NCBI GenBank assembly: GCA_039816955.1
Contig: JBCBWU010000200.1
Coordinates: 1 to 13,654 of the forward strand
Direction of reading: 5' to 3'
Source of the DNA: Lewinella sp039816955
GTDB taxonomy: Bacteria; Bacteroidota; Bacteroidia; Chitinophagales; Saprospiraceae
DNA length: 13,654 bases
The notes beneath the pieces were generated by a model, which made no database searches, was not told where the DNA came from, and saw nothing but the letters and a program-made list of their open reading frames with translations. Positions 6,267 to 13,654 of this stretch are shown one piece after another. The translations under genes were made by a program, and so were the position numbers. Position 1 is the stretch's first letter. Each line of letters opens with the position of its first letter.

Positions 6267-9200
6267 CTAGCGTACCATCAACTTCTTCGTTGCTTGCCGT
6301 TCGCCATTACTCAGTTGAATGAGGTAAAGGCCGCCCGCTAGGTTTCTAGTATCGAGCATTAGCTGTTGTTCAAGGCTGGCCACATTATACTGCTCAATGA
6401 CTTGACCGGTAGCATTAAAGACCTTAATCTGCAAGGTGCTGGCACCGGGTGTTTCTGGCCAGGAAATTAAAGTCTGCTCCGTAGCTGGGTTGGGTTGTAG
6501 ACTAAAGCGTAGCTGATCTCCGACTGCTTCGAAGGTGTTGTCGATAATTTCACAAGTAGCACACAGATCAAAACAGACGGCTTCCAGTGCGATAGGATCT
6601 TCCGCTACCGTTATTTCGCGGAAGCGTTCTTCCATGATCACCACGGTACAAGTATCGGCTACCCCGTCAGCAAAGGTTTCCAGTATTCCGTCCATTGGCG
6701 CTCCTAAACCAAAGCGGTAGTTGTAGGTACCAGGTAGTAAGTCTACGGTAACGGACCACTCACCAGTACCCATAGTAGATTCGGTCAGTGGGAAATCGGT
6801 TTCCGGTAGGTTGAAGGTACCATTTAAGAATACGGCTTCTGCCTCGGCAGCAGGATCATAAAATGCAAAGGTAACGGCCACCGGCTGTGGAGGAATGGTA
6901 CAGTTTAGATCGGGAATACATTCCGCAAAACAGGTATTGATAACTGTATCCTGACTGACTGGAGGAATCCAACGGTTATTGCCAGGATTGGTAGGTCCAC
7001 AAGCCTGTCCACTCAGGTCTTCATCACAGCTAAGGTCTGGGCAGTTGCCATTGGCGAAGCTGTAATGACTGCTGAAGCCTTCTGGCTGGCGGATGGTAAT
7101 AGTATAGATATCATCCCCTTCTGGGTCAGTGAGCTCAAAGGTGTCGGGTGTGCCAAAAATGCCATCTACCAGGAATACACCATCAGCAGCTGTTTCCACC
7201 GCCGCCATGTTGACATTGATTTCGATATCGAAAGAATCAATAGGGGCTACACAATTATCTGTATCGCAGCTGCCAAAGCACAAGTTAACGGTCGTATCAC
7301 TGAATACTGGATCTAATAAACGGTAATTGAGCTCGAATGGATCTGCACAGTCTTGCCCACTAATGTCTTCGCGGCAGCTGAGGTCCAAGCAGAGTCCGTT
7401 GGCAACACTAAAGTAGGTGGTGTAGCCCTCTGGTTGACGGATAGTTATACTGTAGGTGTTGTCTCCATCTGGGTCAGCCATGGGATAGTCGCCAGGCGGT
7501 TCAAAATCATTGATGAGCCAGTACACACCATCAGCGGATACCTCCTCTACCGCATCCATATTTACGTTGAAGGTGATATCAATTGAATCCTGTGCTGGCA
7601 GACAATCTCCGGTATTACAATTACCGTAGCAAAAATTCAGAACAGTATCAGTGCTGATGGTCGGGAAGGTCCGGTAGTTATTTTGGTCTGGATCTGCACA
7701 ACTTAGCCCAGCCAAATCTTCCGTACAATCACCACCGGGGCAGTTGCTAAGTCCGTTGGAGAAGATGAAATTGCCCACAAAATCCTCCGGTATTTGGAAG
7801 AAATTGGTGTAAATCTGATCTCCGTTTCCGTCAAACATTGGAGTATTACCCACAGCGCCGAAGAAATCGCCAGCTATATAGATACCCGTAGGATTAAGAT
7901 CTTCCTGGGTCATATTGAGGTTAATCTGGACCGTGAAAGTGTCAATAGGAGCAAAGCAACTATCCGTATTGCAGACCCCAAAGCAAGCGTTTACACTGGT
8001 ATCTTGGCTAAGTGCAGGTAGGAAGCGGAAGTAGTCATTCGCCTCGTCCGTACAATCCTGTCCGCTTAAATCTTCGGCACAGCTTAGGTCCGGGCAGATA
8101 CCATTAGTATAGGTGTAGTACAGCGGATTTTCTTCTGGTAGGGTAACGGTTAGGTCAAAGCGTCCGTCACCGTCGGGATCCTCCATTTCTAGTGGGTTTC
8201 CGTCCGGGCTTACACCTACCAGATAAATGGTGCCCAGGTCTTCGTCTAGCGTTATGGCGTTTACACTAAAATCGACCAAAAAGCTATCGACCGTTGATTG
8301 GCAAGGAAGGCCAGGGCAAATGCCGAAGCAAGCGTTGATAATTGTATCGTTGGTAATCGGCGCTAGGATACGTGCGAAGTCCATGTCGGGGTCACCGCAG
8401 CCTTCTTCGCTGAGGTCTTCGGCACATTCGTAATCGAGGCAGGGCCCGTTTAGAAACCGGTAATGCCCACTGAACCCAGGCGGGCGATTAACGAATACAC
8501 TATACTGATCATCCTGAAAAGGAGAGTACATCAAATGGCGCGTGGTGGAGCCATCCGTTTCGTTGATTTCCACAAAAACACCCTCACCATCAGCTTCTTG
8601 AAAGCTCATATCGAGGCGGAATTCAATCCGTACTTCGGGGGCACTCGCTTCCGTTAGGGTGTGCCGTTCATTGATGGCTACCCCAGGGAAGGTTTCTTCT
8701 TCTCCATTTGGCCAGCGCACTACGATACTATCAATGGCGGTGAGATCGGACAGGCCAAAATGCGCTACGCTACTGTGTTGGGAAGCATGGCTGCCACCAC
8801 CCGAGATTTGTCGCATGAGCGTGGGGCCATCCGTTGGGTACAGTTTAATAGAAGCACCAATAGCATCGCGGTTGGATACGGTACCCTCCAGTTTCAGTTG
8901 CACCCAATTATTACTGCTTACTAAATCGTTGCGGTAGAAATGGACATTGCCGCCGTTGATCGTGTCTTCCAGGGAATTGACAAAAACGTCTAAATCTCCA
9001 TCCATATCATAATCAACGTAGGCCAAGCCACGGGAGCGCTCAGGCGAGTTGAAGCCTGCTGCATCGGAAATATCGTCGAAAGTGCCATCCCCGTTATTGA
9101 GGTAAATTTTATCCGGGTCGATGGAGTCTGTTTGAATGAATGCTGCGGCTGGGATATAGCCATTCGCTACAAAAAGGTCCTCGTACAGGTCGTTGTTGAT

Positions 9201-10253
9201 ATCCGCAAAAGCATTTCCCCAACTGGTTACGCGAAGGCTACGTTCGGTTACATCATTTTCCACTCCTGCGGCATTCGCTACGTCTGTGAAAAATTGACTA
9301 CCATTATTGTTGAGCAAGGCATTATCATCAATATTGCTTACGTAATAGTCGTAGTCACCGTCCAAATCATAGTCGCTCCAGGCAATTCCCATACCGTATA
9401 GCCCAATGTGGATATCATCGTTGGATGGAGGATCGAGGCGATCAAAAGTGCCCGTGCTTTTATTATTAATGTACATCTGATTTGGCACCACAAATTGGCC
9501 AAAGTCATTAATGGTGTAGATGTCGGAGTCGCCGTCGCCTTCGAAATCCAGGTTGGTTACTGCTAAGCCACAGCCATTGTCCAGGAGGTTCATCTCCATG
9601 GCAACCGGCGTAAATGTCATGTTACCATTGTTGTGGTAAAAAACATTTTCGAAGCAATCATGGTCAAATCCGTCAACCTGTCCGTCACCACCGAAGGTGA
9701 AACGAACCCGCTCCACGTAGTTCACCACGTAGATATCCAGAAAACCATCTTGATCATGATCCAGGAAGGTGGCACTCACACCACGGGAAGCCTGAGAGAT
9801 ATTGGCCAACGCACCAATCTCTGTAAAGGTACCGTCGCCATTGTTTTGGAAGAGTAAATCGCGCCGGAACGCTGCGGCATTGGTAGAGAAACCAAAGGTA
9901 GTTACAAAGATTTCTCGGTAGCCATCATTATTTAAATCACCGGTAGTAACACCAACTGTAAAGTAGGTTCCAGTAGCATCTAATCCGATACCTTCTGAAA
10001 CATTCGTAAAGGTGCCATCTCCGTTGTTACGGTAGAGTTGGTCTGCGTTTATACCGCCGGTGAAATAACAATCTTCATCTCCATCATTATCGTAGTCGAA
10101 GAAGGCAACGCCGCCGCCAATGAAGTTCCAATCGTCAAAGGAATAAGTCATGCCAAGATCCGAGCTGATGTCGGTAAAAGGCTGAGCAAATAATCCCCCG
10201 GGGGTAAAGAGCATTACTAGACTGCTGAGTAGCAGATAAGTGGTTGTTCTCAT
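6267..10253 (-). CDS. Giant T9SS-exported FG-GAP/ASPIC-UnbV protein with cysteine modules, copy 2
   Basis: This 1328-residue paralog of the adjacent gene is collinear throughout: signal peptide about 1-24 (ending PGGLFAQ), seven FG-GAP/VCBS repeats, ASPIC/UnbV about 449-533, six E-set-like modules, and a T9SS type A sorting tail ending KKLMVR. Apart from the signal peptide, indels are tiny: one residue lost in module 2 (LPEENPLYY against LPEDRLPLYY) and one at the C-terminus. Here the fifth propeller loop keeps the canonical Gly (DYDLDGDYD). Signal peptides are the most diverged part. The frame also opens at 10319, but the first 22 residues (containing FPDLFTTYNP) have no counterpart in copy 1 and would bury the signal peptide, so I start at 10253. 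The lipoprotein gene ends 96 bp upstream with no terminator between, so the two may be co-transcribed. The function is inferred to be surface binding or adhesion; no enzyme motif is seen. Confidence 0.88.
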   Translation of the reverse strand: MRTTTYLLLSSLVMLFTPGGLFAQPFTDISSDLGMTYSFDDWNFIGGGVAFFDYDNDGDEDCYFTGGINADQLYRNNGDGTFTNVSEGIGLDATGTYFTVGVTTGDLNNDGYREIFVTTFGFSTNAAAFRRDLLFQNNGDGTFTEIGALANISQASRGVSATFLDHDQDGFLDIYVVNYVERVRFTFGGDGQVDGFDHDCFENVFYHNNGNMTFTPVAMEMNLLDNGCGLAVTNLDFEGDGDSDIYTINDFGQFVVPNQMYINNKSTGTFDRLDPPSNDDIHIGLYGMGIAWSDYDLDGDYDYYVSNIDDNALLNNNGSQFFTDVANAAGVENDVTERSLRVTSWGNAFADINNDLYEDLFVANGYIPAAAFIQTDSIDPDKIYLNNGDGTFDDISDAAGFNSPERSRGLAYVDYDMDGDLDVFVNSLEDTINGGNVHFYRNDLVSSNNWVQLKLEGTVSNRDAIGASIKLYPTDGPTLMRQISGGGSHASQHSSVAHFGLSDLTAIDSIVVRWPNGEEETFPGVAINERHTLTEASAPEVRIEFRLDMSFQEADGEGVFVEINETDGSTTRHLMYSPFQDDQYSVFVNRPPGFSGHYRFLNGPCLDYECAEDLSEEGCGDPDMDFARILAPITNDTIINACFGICPGLPCQSTVDSFLVDFSVNAITLDEDLGTIYLVGVSPDGNPLEMEDPDGDGRFDLTVTLPEENPLYYTYTNGICPDLSCAEDLSGQDCTDEANDYFRFLPALSQDTSVNACFGVCNTDSCFAPIDTFTVQINLNMTQEDLNPTGIYIAGDFFGAVGNTPMFDGNGDQIYTNFFQIPEDFVGNFIFSNGLSNCPGGDCTEDLAGLSCADPDQNNYRTFPTISTDTVLNFCYGNCNTGDCLPAQDSIDITFNVNMDAVEEVSADGVYWLINDFEPPGDYPMADPDGDNTYSITIRQPEGYTTYFSVANGLCLDLSCREDISGQDCADPFELNYRLLDPVFSDTTVNLCFGSCDTDNCVAPIDSFDIEINVNMAAVETAADGVFLVDGIFGTPDTFELTDPEGDDIYTITIRQPEGFSSHYSFANGNCPDLSCDEDLSGQACGPTNPGNNRWIPPVSQDTVINTCFAECIPDLNCTIPPQPVAVTFAFYDPAAEAEAVFLNGTFNLPETDFPLTESTMGTGEWSVTVDLLPGTYNYRFGLGAPMDGILETFADGVADTCTVVIMEERFREITVAEDPIALEAVCFDLCATCEIIDNTFEAVGDQLRFSLQPNPATEQTLISWPETPGASTLQIKVFNATGQVIEQYNVASLEQQLMLDTRNLAGGLYLIQLSNGERQATKKLMVR
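6552..8633 (-). repeat. Six tandem ~110-residue modules in copy 2
   Basis: The arrangement and cysteine spacing are the same as in copy 1, with five six-cysteine modules and a sixth lacking the first cysteine trio. Individual modules match their positional equivalent in copy 1 far better than their neighbours. The internal module expansion therefore predates the whole-gene duplication. Module 3 has CYGNC where the others have CFGxC. Confidence 0.85.
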
Positions 10254-10277
10254 GGGATTGTATGTTGTAAAAAGATC

Positions 10278-10296
10278 AGGAAAGATAGGAAGTCTT
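10278..10296 (-). promoter_or_regulatory. Conserved leader box, possible promoter, copy 2
   Basis: AGGAAAGATAGGAAGTCTT (plus-strand text) is the counterpart of 6089-6107 and lies 25-43 bases upstream of the start at 10253. On the minus strand it reads TATCTTTC, one base from TAnnTTTG. No convincing -33 element is seen, and the lipoprotein gene ends only 54 bases further upstream. It could instead be a conserved mRNA leader element. Confidence 0.35.
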
Positions 10297-10349
10297 AGTG
10301 AGTTCTTACCATTCCCCATTGTAAAATATCGGACAGTAAGCTGTGCGTT

Positions 10350-11033
10350 CTATTCTTCCAAAACGAAAGCTTCTTCCGGGGTATAGTATTCCGCAGAAAA
10401 GCGATAGCGTAGATTAGCTACTTCGCTTTCTACTTCGATCTGCTTTACCAGATAGAGTCGGTATTCTCCGGGCTCGAAAAGGGCTACGGCGTCCGCTGGA
10501 ATAAATAGTTTTTCGCGACTTAAAGGTCCGGGACGAAGAATAGTTCGGGCCTCCTGGTTGGGGTCAGTAAATAGCAGTAGCAGATTTTCCCCTTCCCCTA
10601 GCGTAGCTTCCATGTCGATCACTAAGCCTTCGGTTTTGCTAGCTGTTTCGACCTCAAAGCCCGTAATGCCACTTAATCCGTGCTTCACTTCTAATTCTTC
10701 TTCGCTTTTAGGCAGCTGAAAATTGAAACGTAAGTCACCGGTGTAGGCCACCGGAAGGGTCGCCTCGTAGCGGATGATGTCTCCTGGTAACTGTCGTTCC
10801 TGGGTTCCACTACCCATGAAGGCTACTCCATTGGGTAGCTGTAGAGCTGTACTATCAGCATTGAAAAAACTGGCCTGTCCCTTGAGTTCATTGGTCTCAA
10901 CTAGGTAGCGGACGTAGAAGTCCGCCGTCAGGTATTCGGGCTCTACCGCCGTGTTACTTTCGGAGGTACAGGAAAAGAAATGGGCAAGAAAACCCAGGGC
11001 ACTTATCAGAAAGAGATGTCTACTGGTGAACAT
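10350..11033 (-). CDS. Unrecognised lipoprotein
   Basis: This 227-residue protein starts MFTSRHLFLISALGFLAHFFSC. A hydrophobic stretch ending in Cys22 followed by Thr/Ser-rich sequence looks like a lipoprotein signal peptide, although FFSC is a weak lipobox. The mature part is acidic and predicted mostly beta, with no further cysteines and no motif I recognise. Segments such as YLTADFYVRYLVETNELKGQ and LPVAYTGDLRFNFQLP suggest a beta-sandwich envelope protein. It lies upstream of giant copy 2 on the same strand (96-bp gap) and divergent from ruvA (144-bp gap). A shared transcript with copy 2 is possible. I assign no function. Confidence 0.7.
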   Translation of the reverse strand: MFTSRHLFLISALGFLAHFFSCTSESNTAVEPEYLTADFYVRYLVETNELKGQASFFNADSTALQLPNGVAFMGSGTQERQLPGDIIRYEATLPVAYTGDLRFNFQLPKSEEELEVKHGLSGITGFEVETASKTEGLVIDMEATLGEGENLLLLFTDPNQEARTILRPGPLSREKLFIPADAVALFEPGEYRLYLVKQIEVESEVANLRYRFSAEYYTPEEAFVLEE

Positions 11034-11079
11034 AGCTGCGATTTTACGAGCAAAGTAAGCGATTCCCTGTGATTCTTTT

Positions 11080-11087
11080 TACCTTTG
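11080..11087 (+). promoter_or_regulatory. Possible -7 promoter element for ruvA
   Basis: TACCTTTG matches the Bacteroidota -7 consensus TAnnTTTG exactly and lies 90 bases before the ruvA ATG in the divergent region. No good TTTG is present about 19 bases upstream, so the -33 half is weak. On the other strand TTACTTTG (11051-11058) is a one-mismatch candidate for the divergent lipoprotein gene. Confidence 0.4.
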
Positions 11088-11177
11088 TCCGCTTGTTTTT
11101 CAGAGGGTTGAATCTCAGCTTGGTACACATTTTGCTCCTCTTTGCGAGAAACTACTACGAGGACTAAGTCCAGAGTC

Positions 11178-11771
11178 ATGATTACATACGTCAAAGGTAT
11201 TATCACCTTCAAGAATCCGACCTTTATTGTGGTGGAAGCTGGTGGCATTGGTTATCACATCAATATCAGTTTGCATACCTATGCTCAGATCGAAAAGGCT
11301 GAGCAGGTTCGTATCCTAACGCACCAGCACATTAAGGAGGATGCCCATACCCTTTATGGTTTTGCCGAGGAGTCGGAGCGTACTTTCTTTCGCCTGCTCA
11401 TTTCTGTGAGTGGGGTAGGGCCAGCTACTGCTCAGATTGCCCTGTCGAGCCTTACGCCGGATGAATTGCGTTCGGCAATTATCGGTGAAGATGTGAGCAC
11501 TTTTAAGCGAGTAAAAGGGATTGGACCAAAGACAGCCAAGCGTATCATTCTGGACTTGAAGGACAAAGTTTTGAAAGATAGCGGAGAAACTCCAATTCTT
11601 ACTACTCCTCAGGACAATACCCTTCGTGCAGAGGCGTTATCTGCTTTGTTAGCCCTGGGTTTTGCCCGTCCTCAAGTTCAGCGGAGCTTGAATCGCATTC
11701 TGCGCGAGCAAGGCCAGGTCGATAGCGCAGAACAATTAATTAAACTGGCACTGCGGGATTTGTCGGCATAA
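11178..11771 (+). CDS. ruvA: Holliday junction branch migration subunit RuvA
   Basis: RuvA (197 residues, normal family length) binds four-way DNA junctions as a tetramer and guides the RuvB motor in recombination and repair. The N-terminal OB-fold begins MITYVKGIITF and includes GGIGYHINI (about 1-64). Two helix-hairpin-helix motifs follow: ISVSGVGPATAQIAL (about 75-89) and FKRVKGIGPKTAKRIIL (109-125). The C-terminal RuvB-binding domain (about 150-197) includes EALSALLALGFARPQVQRSL. An in-frame ATG at 11142 would add 12 residues (MRETTTRTKSRV) with no family counterpart, so 11178 is preferred. sprA follows after 189 bp, a linkage I recall from other Bacteroidota. Confidence 0.95.
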   Translation: MITYVKGIITFKNPTFIVVEAGGIGYHINISLHTYAQIEKAEQVRILTHQHIKEDAHTLYGFAEESERTFFRLLISVSGVGPATAQIALSSLTPDELRSAIIGEDVSTFKRVKGIGPKTAKRIILDLKDKVLKDSGETPILTTPQDNTLRAEALSALLALGFARPQVQRSLNRILREQGQVDSAEQLIKLALRDLSA

Positions 11772-11960
11772 GCAATAGTCAAATTGAGCTTTGACGAGTA
11801 CTGTACGAACATGCATTTTCCCCTTGATCCTATTTGCTGTGTTAAATTTTGGGCAGTCTATCCAAGAGAACGGTACTGCTCGTTTAAGGAATGAATCATC
11901 GGTGAGGAGGTTGAATAGCGGCAACCATCCGACTGCACTGGAACCGAATTTGTGAGAAAC
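11772..11960 (+). other. ruvA-sprA intergenic region
   Basis: These 189 bp have no credible gene. The inverted repeat GTCAAA/TTTGAC (11778-11783 with 11790-11795) lies just after ruvA but has no T tract, so I do not call a terminator and read-through into sprA is plausible. Confidence 0.4.
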
Positions 11961-13654
11961 ATGATTAAACAACTTCTACTCTCAAGCATTTTCCTGGCCC
12001 TACTGATTGCTGGAAGCACTCGTGCTTGGGGCGGAAATCAAGGATTAGACGACCCCTATCAAAGCAATTACGTACTGGCCGTTGCGCAAGATACGATACC
12101 ACCTATCCAGGATCGCTACGGGGACTATATCAACAATCCGTCCACCAATCCATTTGATCTAAGCGATCCGGAGGCCGTGGAACAGAACATCGAGTATGAT
12201 CCCATCACCGGGCAGTACATCGTTTCCGAGCGTATTGGGGAAATGCTCTTCCGTCCTCCTACCTACATTTCTTTCGAAGAATACATGGAGTTGACCCGGC
12301 AACGGGATCAAAAACGTTACTTCGACCAATTAGCGGGTTTCGAACGGGGCAATAGTTTAGCTCTGGATGACCCCCTAGCCGGCGTGGATGTCCAATCCAG
12401 TTTGATTGATCGCCTTTTCGGTGGTAATGAGATCAACATCCAGCCACAAGGTAGTATCGACCTGACCTTTGGGTTCGATTACCAGTACGTAGAGAATCCA
12501 ATTCTGACTGAGCGCCAAAAGCGGAATGGTGGCTTCGACTTCGATATGGCCATCCAGATGAACGTAACGGGTCAGATTGGTGAAAAACTAAAACTATCGA
12601 CGAATTATAACACTCAGGCTACGTTCAACTTTGATAATCAAATCAAGCTGGACTATAACAGTGATGCTTTTGGGGAGGATGATATCCTGAAAAAGATCGA
12701 AGCCGGTAATGTCAGCTTACCTTTACGAGGGCAGCTGATCCAGGGCGCGCAGAGCCTCTTTGGATTGAAAACTGAGCTGCAATTTGGTCACTTACGCCTG
12801 ACGGCGATTGCTTCCCAGCAACAGTCGGAGAACGAAAATATTACCATTCAGGGCGGAAGTCAGGTCACGGAGTTCGAGGTGAAGTCAGATTCCTACGACG
12901 AAAACCGACACTTCTTCCTCTCGCACTACAATCGGGCAGCTTACGAACCCGCCCTGCAGAACTTACCGCAGATCAATACGCTCTTCCACCTGGAGAACCT
13001 GGAAGTTTGGGTAACGAACGACCGAAACGAGGTAGAAGATACCCGCGATATCGTAGCTTTTGCTGACTTGTCGGAACCGGAGCGCCTTACCAATCCGAAC
13101 GCCGTGCAAACCATTCCAGATCCTCGTTATCAGGAAATCTGTGATGGTCGACCGCTACCGGAAAACGGCTCCAATGATCTATATCGCCGAATTGTTGCTA
13201 ACGAAGACCTACGTGATATCGATCGCTCTGTAGCCATTCTTCAGTCTAGTCAATTTGGTTTACGCCAGTCTATTGATTTCGAAAAAGTACGAGCGCGTAA
13301 GCTGAGCACTCGAGAATATACCGTACACCCAGAACTGGGTTTTATCTCTTTGAATATTCCGCTACAGGCCGATCAGGTACTGGCTGTTTCTTATCGCTAT
13401 AAGTACAACGGTGAAGTATTCCGCGTAGGTGAAATGTCGGTAAATACCGATGATGTAGCTACGGATACTACCCAGACATCACAGGTACTCTTTACCAAGC
13501 TTTTAAAGAGTACAACTCAACAGGTGAACGTACCGGCTTGGGACCTGATGATGAAAAACGTATACTCCATTGGTGCCTACCAGGTAAACAACGAAGACTT
13601 CCGTCTGGACATGTTCTACGAAGATCCAGGTCAGGGTGTGAAGCGCTTCTTGCC
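11961..13654 (+). CDS. sprA: SprA, T9SS outer-membrane translocon (N-terminal 564 residues, cut by window edge)
   Basis: The frame runs from ATG 11961 to the right edge without a stop. It starts with a signal peptide (MIKQLLLSSIFLALLIAGSTRA, about 1-22). The N-terminal SprA signature follows: NPFDLSDPEAVEQNIEYDP (63-81), RPPTYISFEEYMELTRQRD (98-116), GSIDLTFGFDYQ (154-165), KIEAGNVSLPL (235-245) and QGAQSLFGLKTELQFG (251-266). SprA is a very large barrel (usually over 2000 residues) forming the outer-membrane channel of the type IX secretion system, needed for cargo export and gliding in flavobacteria. About three quarters of the protein should lie beyond the window. The presence of predicted T9SS cargo nearby fits a T9SS-proficient cell. 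Confidence 0.95.
   Translation, partial: MIKQLLLSSIFLALLIAGSTRAWGGNQGLDDPYQSNYVLAVAQDTIPPIQDRYGDYINNPSTNPFDLSDPEAVEQNIEYDPITGQYIVSERIGEMLFRPPTYISFEEYMELTRQRDQKRYFDQLAGFERGNSLALDDPLAGVDVQSSLIDRLFGGNEINIQPQGSIDLTFGFDYQYVENPILTERQKRNGGFDFDMAIQMNVTGQIGEKLKLSTNYNTQATFNFDNQIKLDYNSDAFGEDDILKKIEAGNVSLPLRGQLIQGAQSLFGLKTELQFGHLRLTAIASQQQSENENITIQGGSQVTEFEVKSDSYDENRHFFLSHYNRAAYEPALQNLPQINTLFHLENLEVWVTNDRNEVEDTRDIVAFADLSEPERLTNPNAVQTIPDPRYQEICDGRPLPENGSNDLYRRIVANEDLRDIDRSVAILQSSQFGLRQSIDFEKVRARKLSTREYTVHPELGFISLNIPLQADQVLAVSYRYKYNGEVFRVGEMSVNTDDVATDTTQTSQVLFTKLLKSTTQQVNVPAWDLMMKNVYSIGAYQVNNEDFRLDMFYEDPGQGVKRFL

Noticed and set aside
11824..11851. Possible sprA promoter (CTTG, 17-bp spacer, AAATTTTG)
   Set aside because: The -7 half matches TAnnTTTG at 7 of 8 positions but the A/T-rich context makes chance likely, and co-transcription from ruvA is equally plausible.
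11736..11972. Minus-strand 78-residue frame between ruvA and sprA
   Set aside because: It overlaps the ends of both real genes and has no recognisable features. It is a shadow frame.

Overview
The window looks like a chromosomal segment of a Bacteroidota bacterium, most likely of the Saprospiria/Lewinella type. The reasons are a PorP/SprF-family protein, two very large exported proteins with type IX secretion (T9SS) C-terminal sorting domains, and a ruvA-sprA pair, an arrangement I know from this phylum. Base composition is moderate, and Bacteroidota-style promoter elements (TAnnTTTG) can be found.

Layout, left to right. The 3' part of a porP/sprF-like outer-membrane gene (1-888, +) ends at a strong intrinsic terminator. 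About 540 bp without a protein gene follow (1004-1545). This stretch holds two further plus-strand terminators, a pseudoknot-capable structured segment that I read as one or two candidate small RNAs, and a REP-like cluster of small palindromes. Next is a small minus-strand gene (1546-1887) of the family usually labelled 'ADP-ribosylation/crystallin J1'. Then come two tandem paralogous genes of about 4 kb each (2073-6062 and 6267-10253, both minus). Each encodes a signal peptide, seven FG-GAP/VCBS propeller repeats, an ASPIC/UnbV domain, six E-set/carbohydrate-binding-like modules (five with an almost invariant six-cysteine pattern) and a T9SS type A sorting tail. The duplicated unit also carries a 5' leader box and a 3' inverted repeat. 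Upstream of the second copy, on the same strand, is an unrecognised lipoprotein gene (10350-11033). Divergent from it are ruvA (11178-11771) and the first 564 codons of sprA (11961 to the right edge).

How they fit together. SprA is the outer-membrane T9SS translocon, PorP/SprF-like proteins are outer-membrane T9SS accessory components, and the two giant paralogs are predicted T9SS cargo placed on the cell surface or released. So machinery and predicted substrates lie within 14 kb. RuvA is a housekeeping recombination subunit that shares the sprA locus. Differences between the giant paralogs fall mainly at third codon positions where checked, so both copies appear to be maintained by selection. 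The least explained items are the non-coding region at 1004-1500 and the function of the cysteine-module giants.
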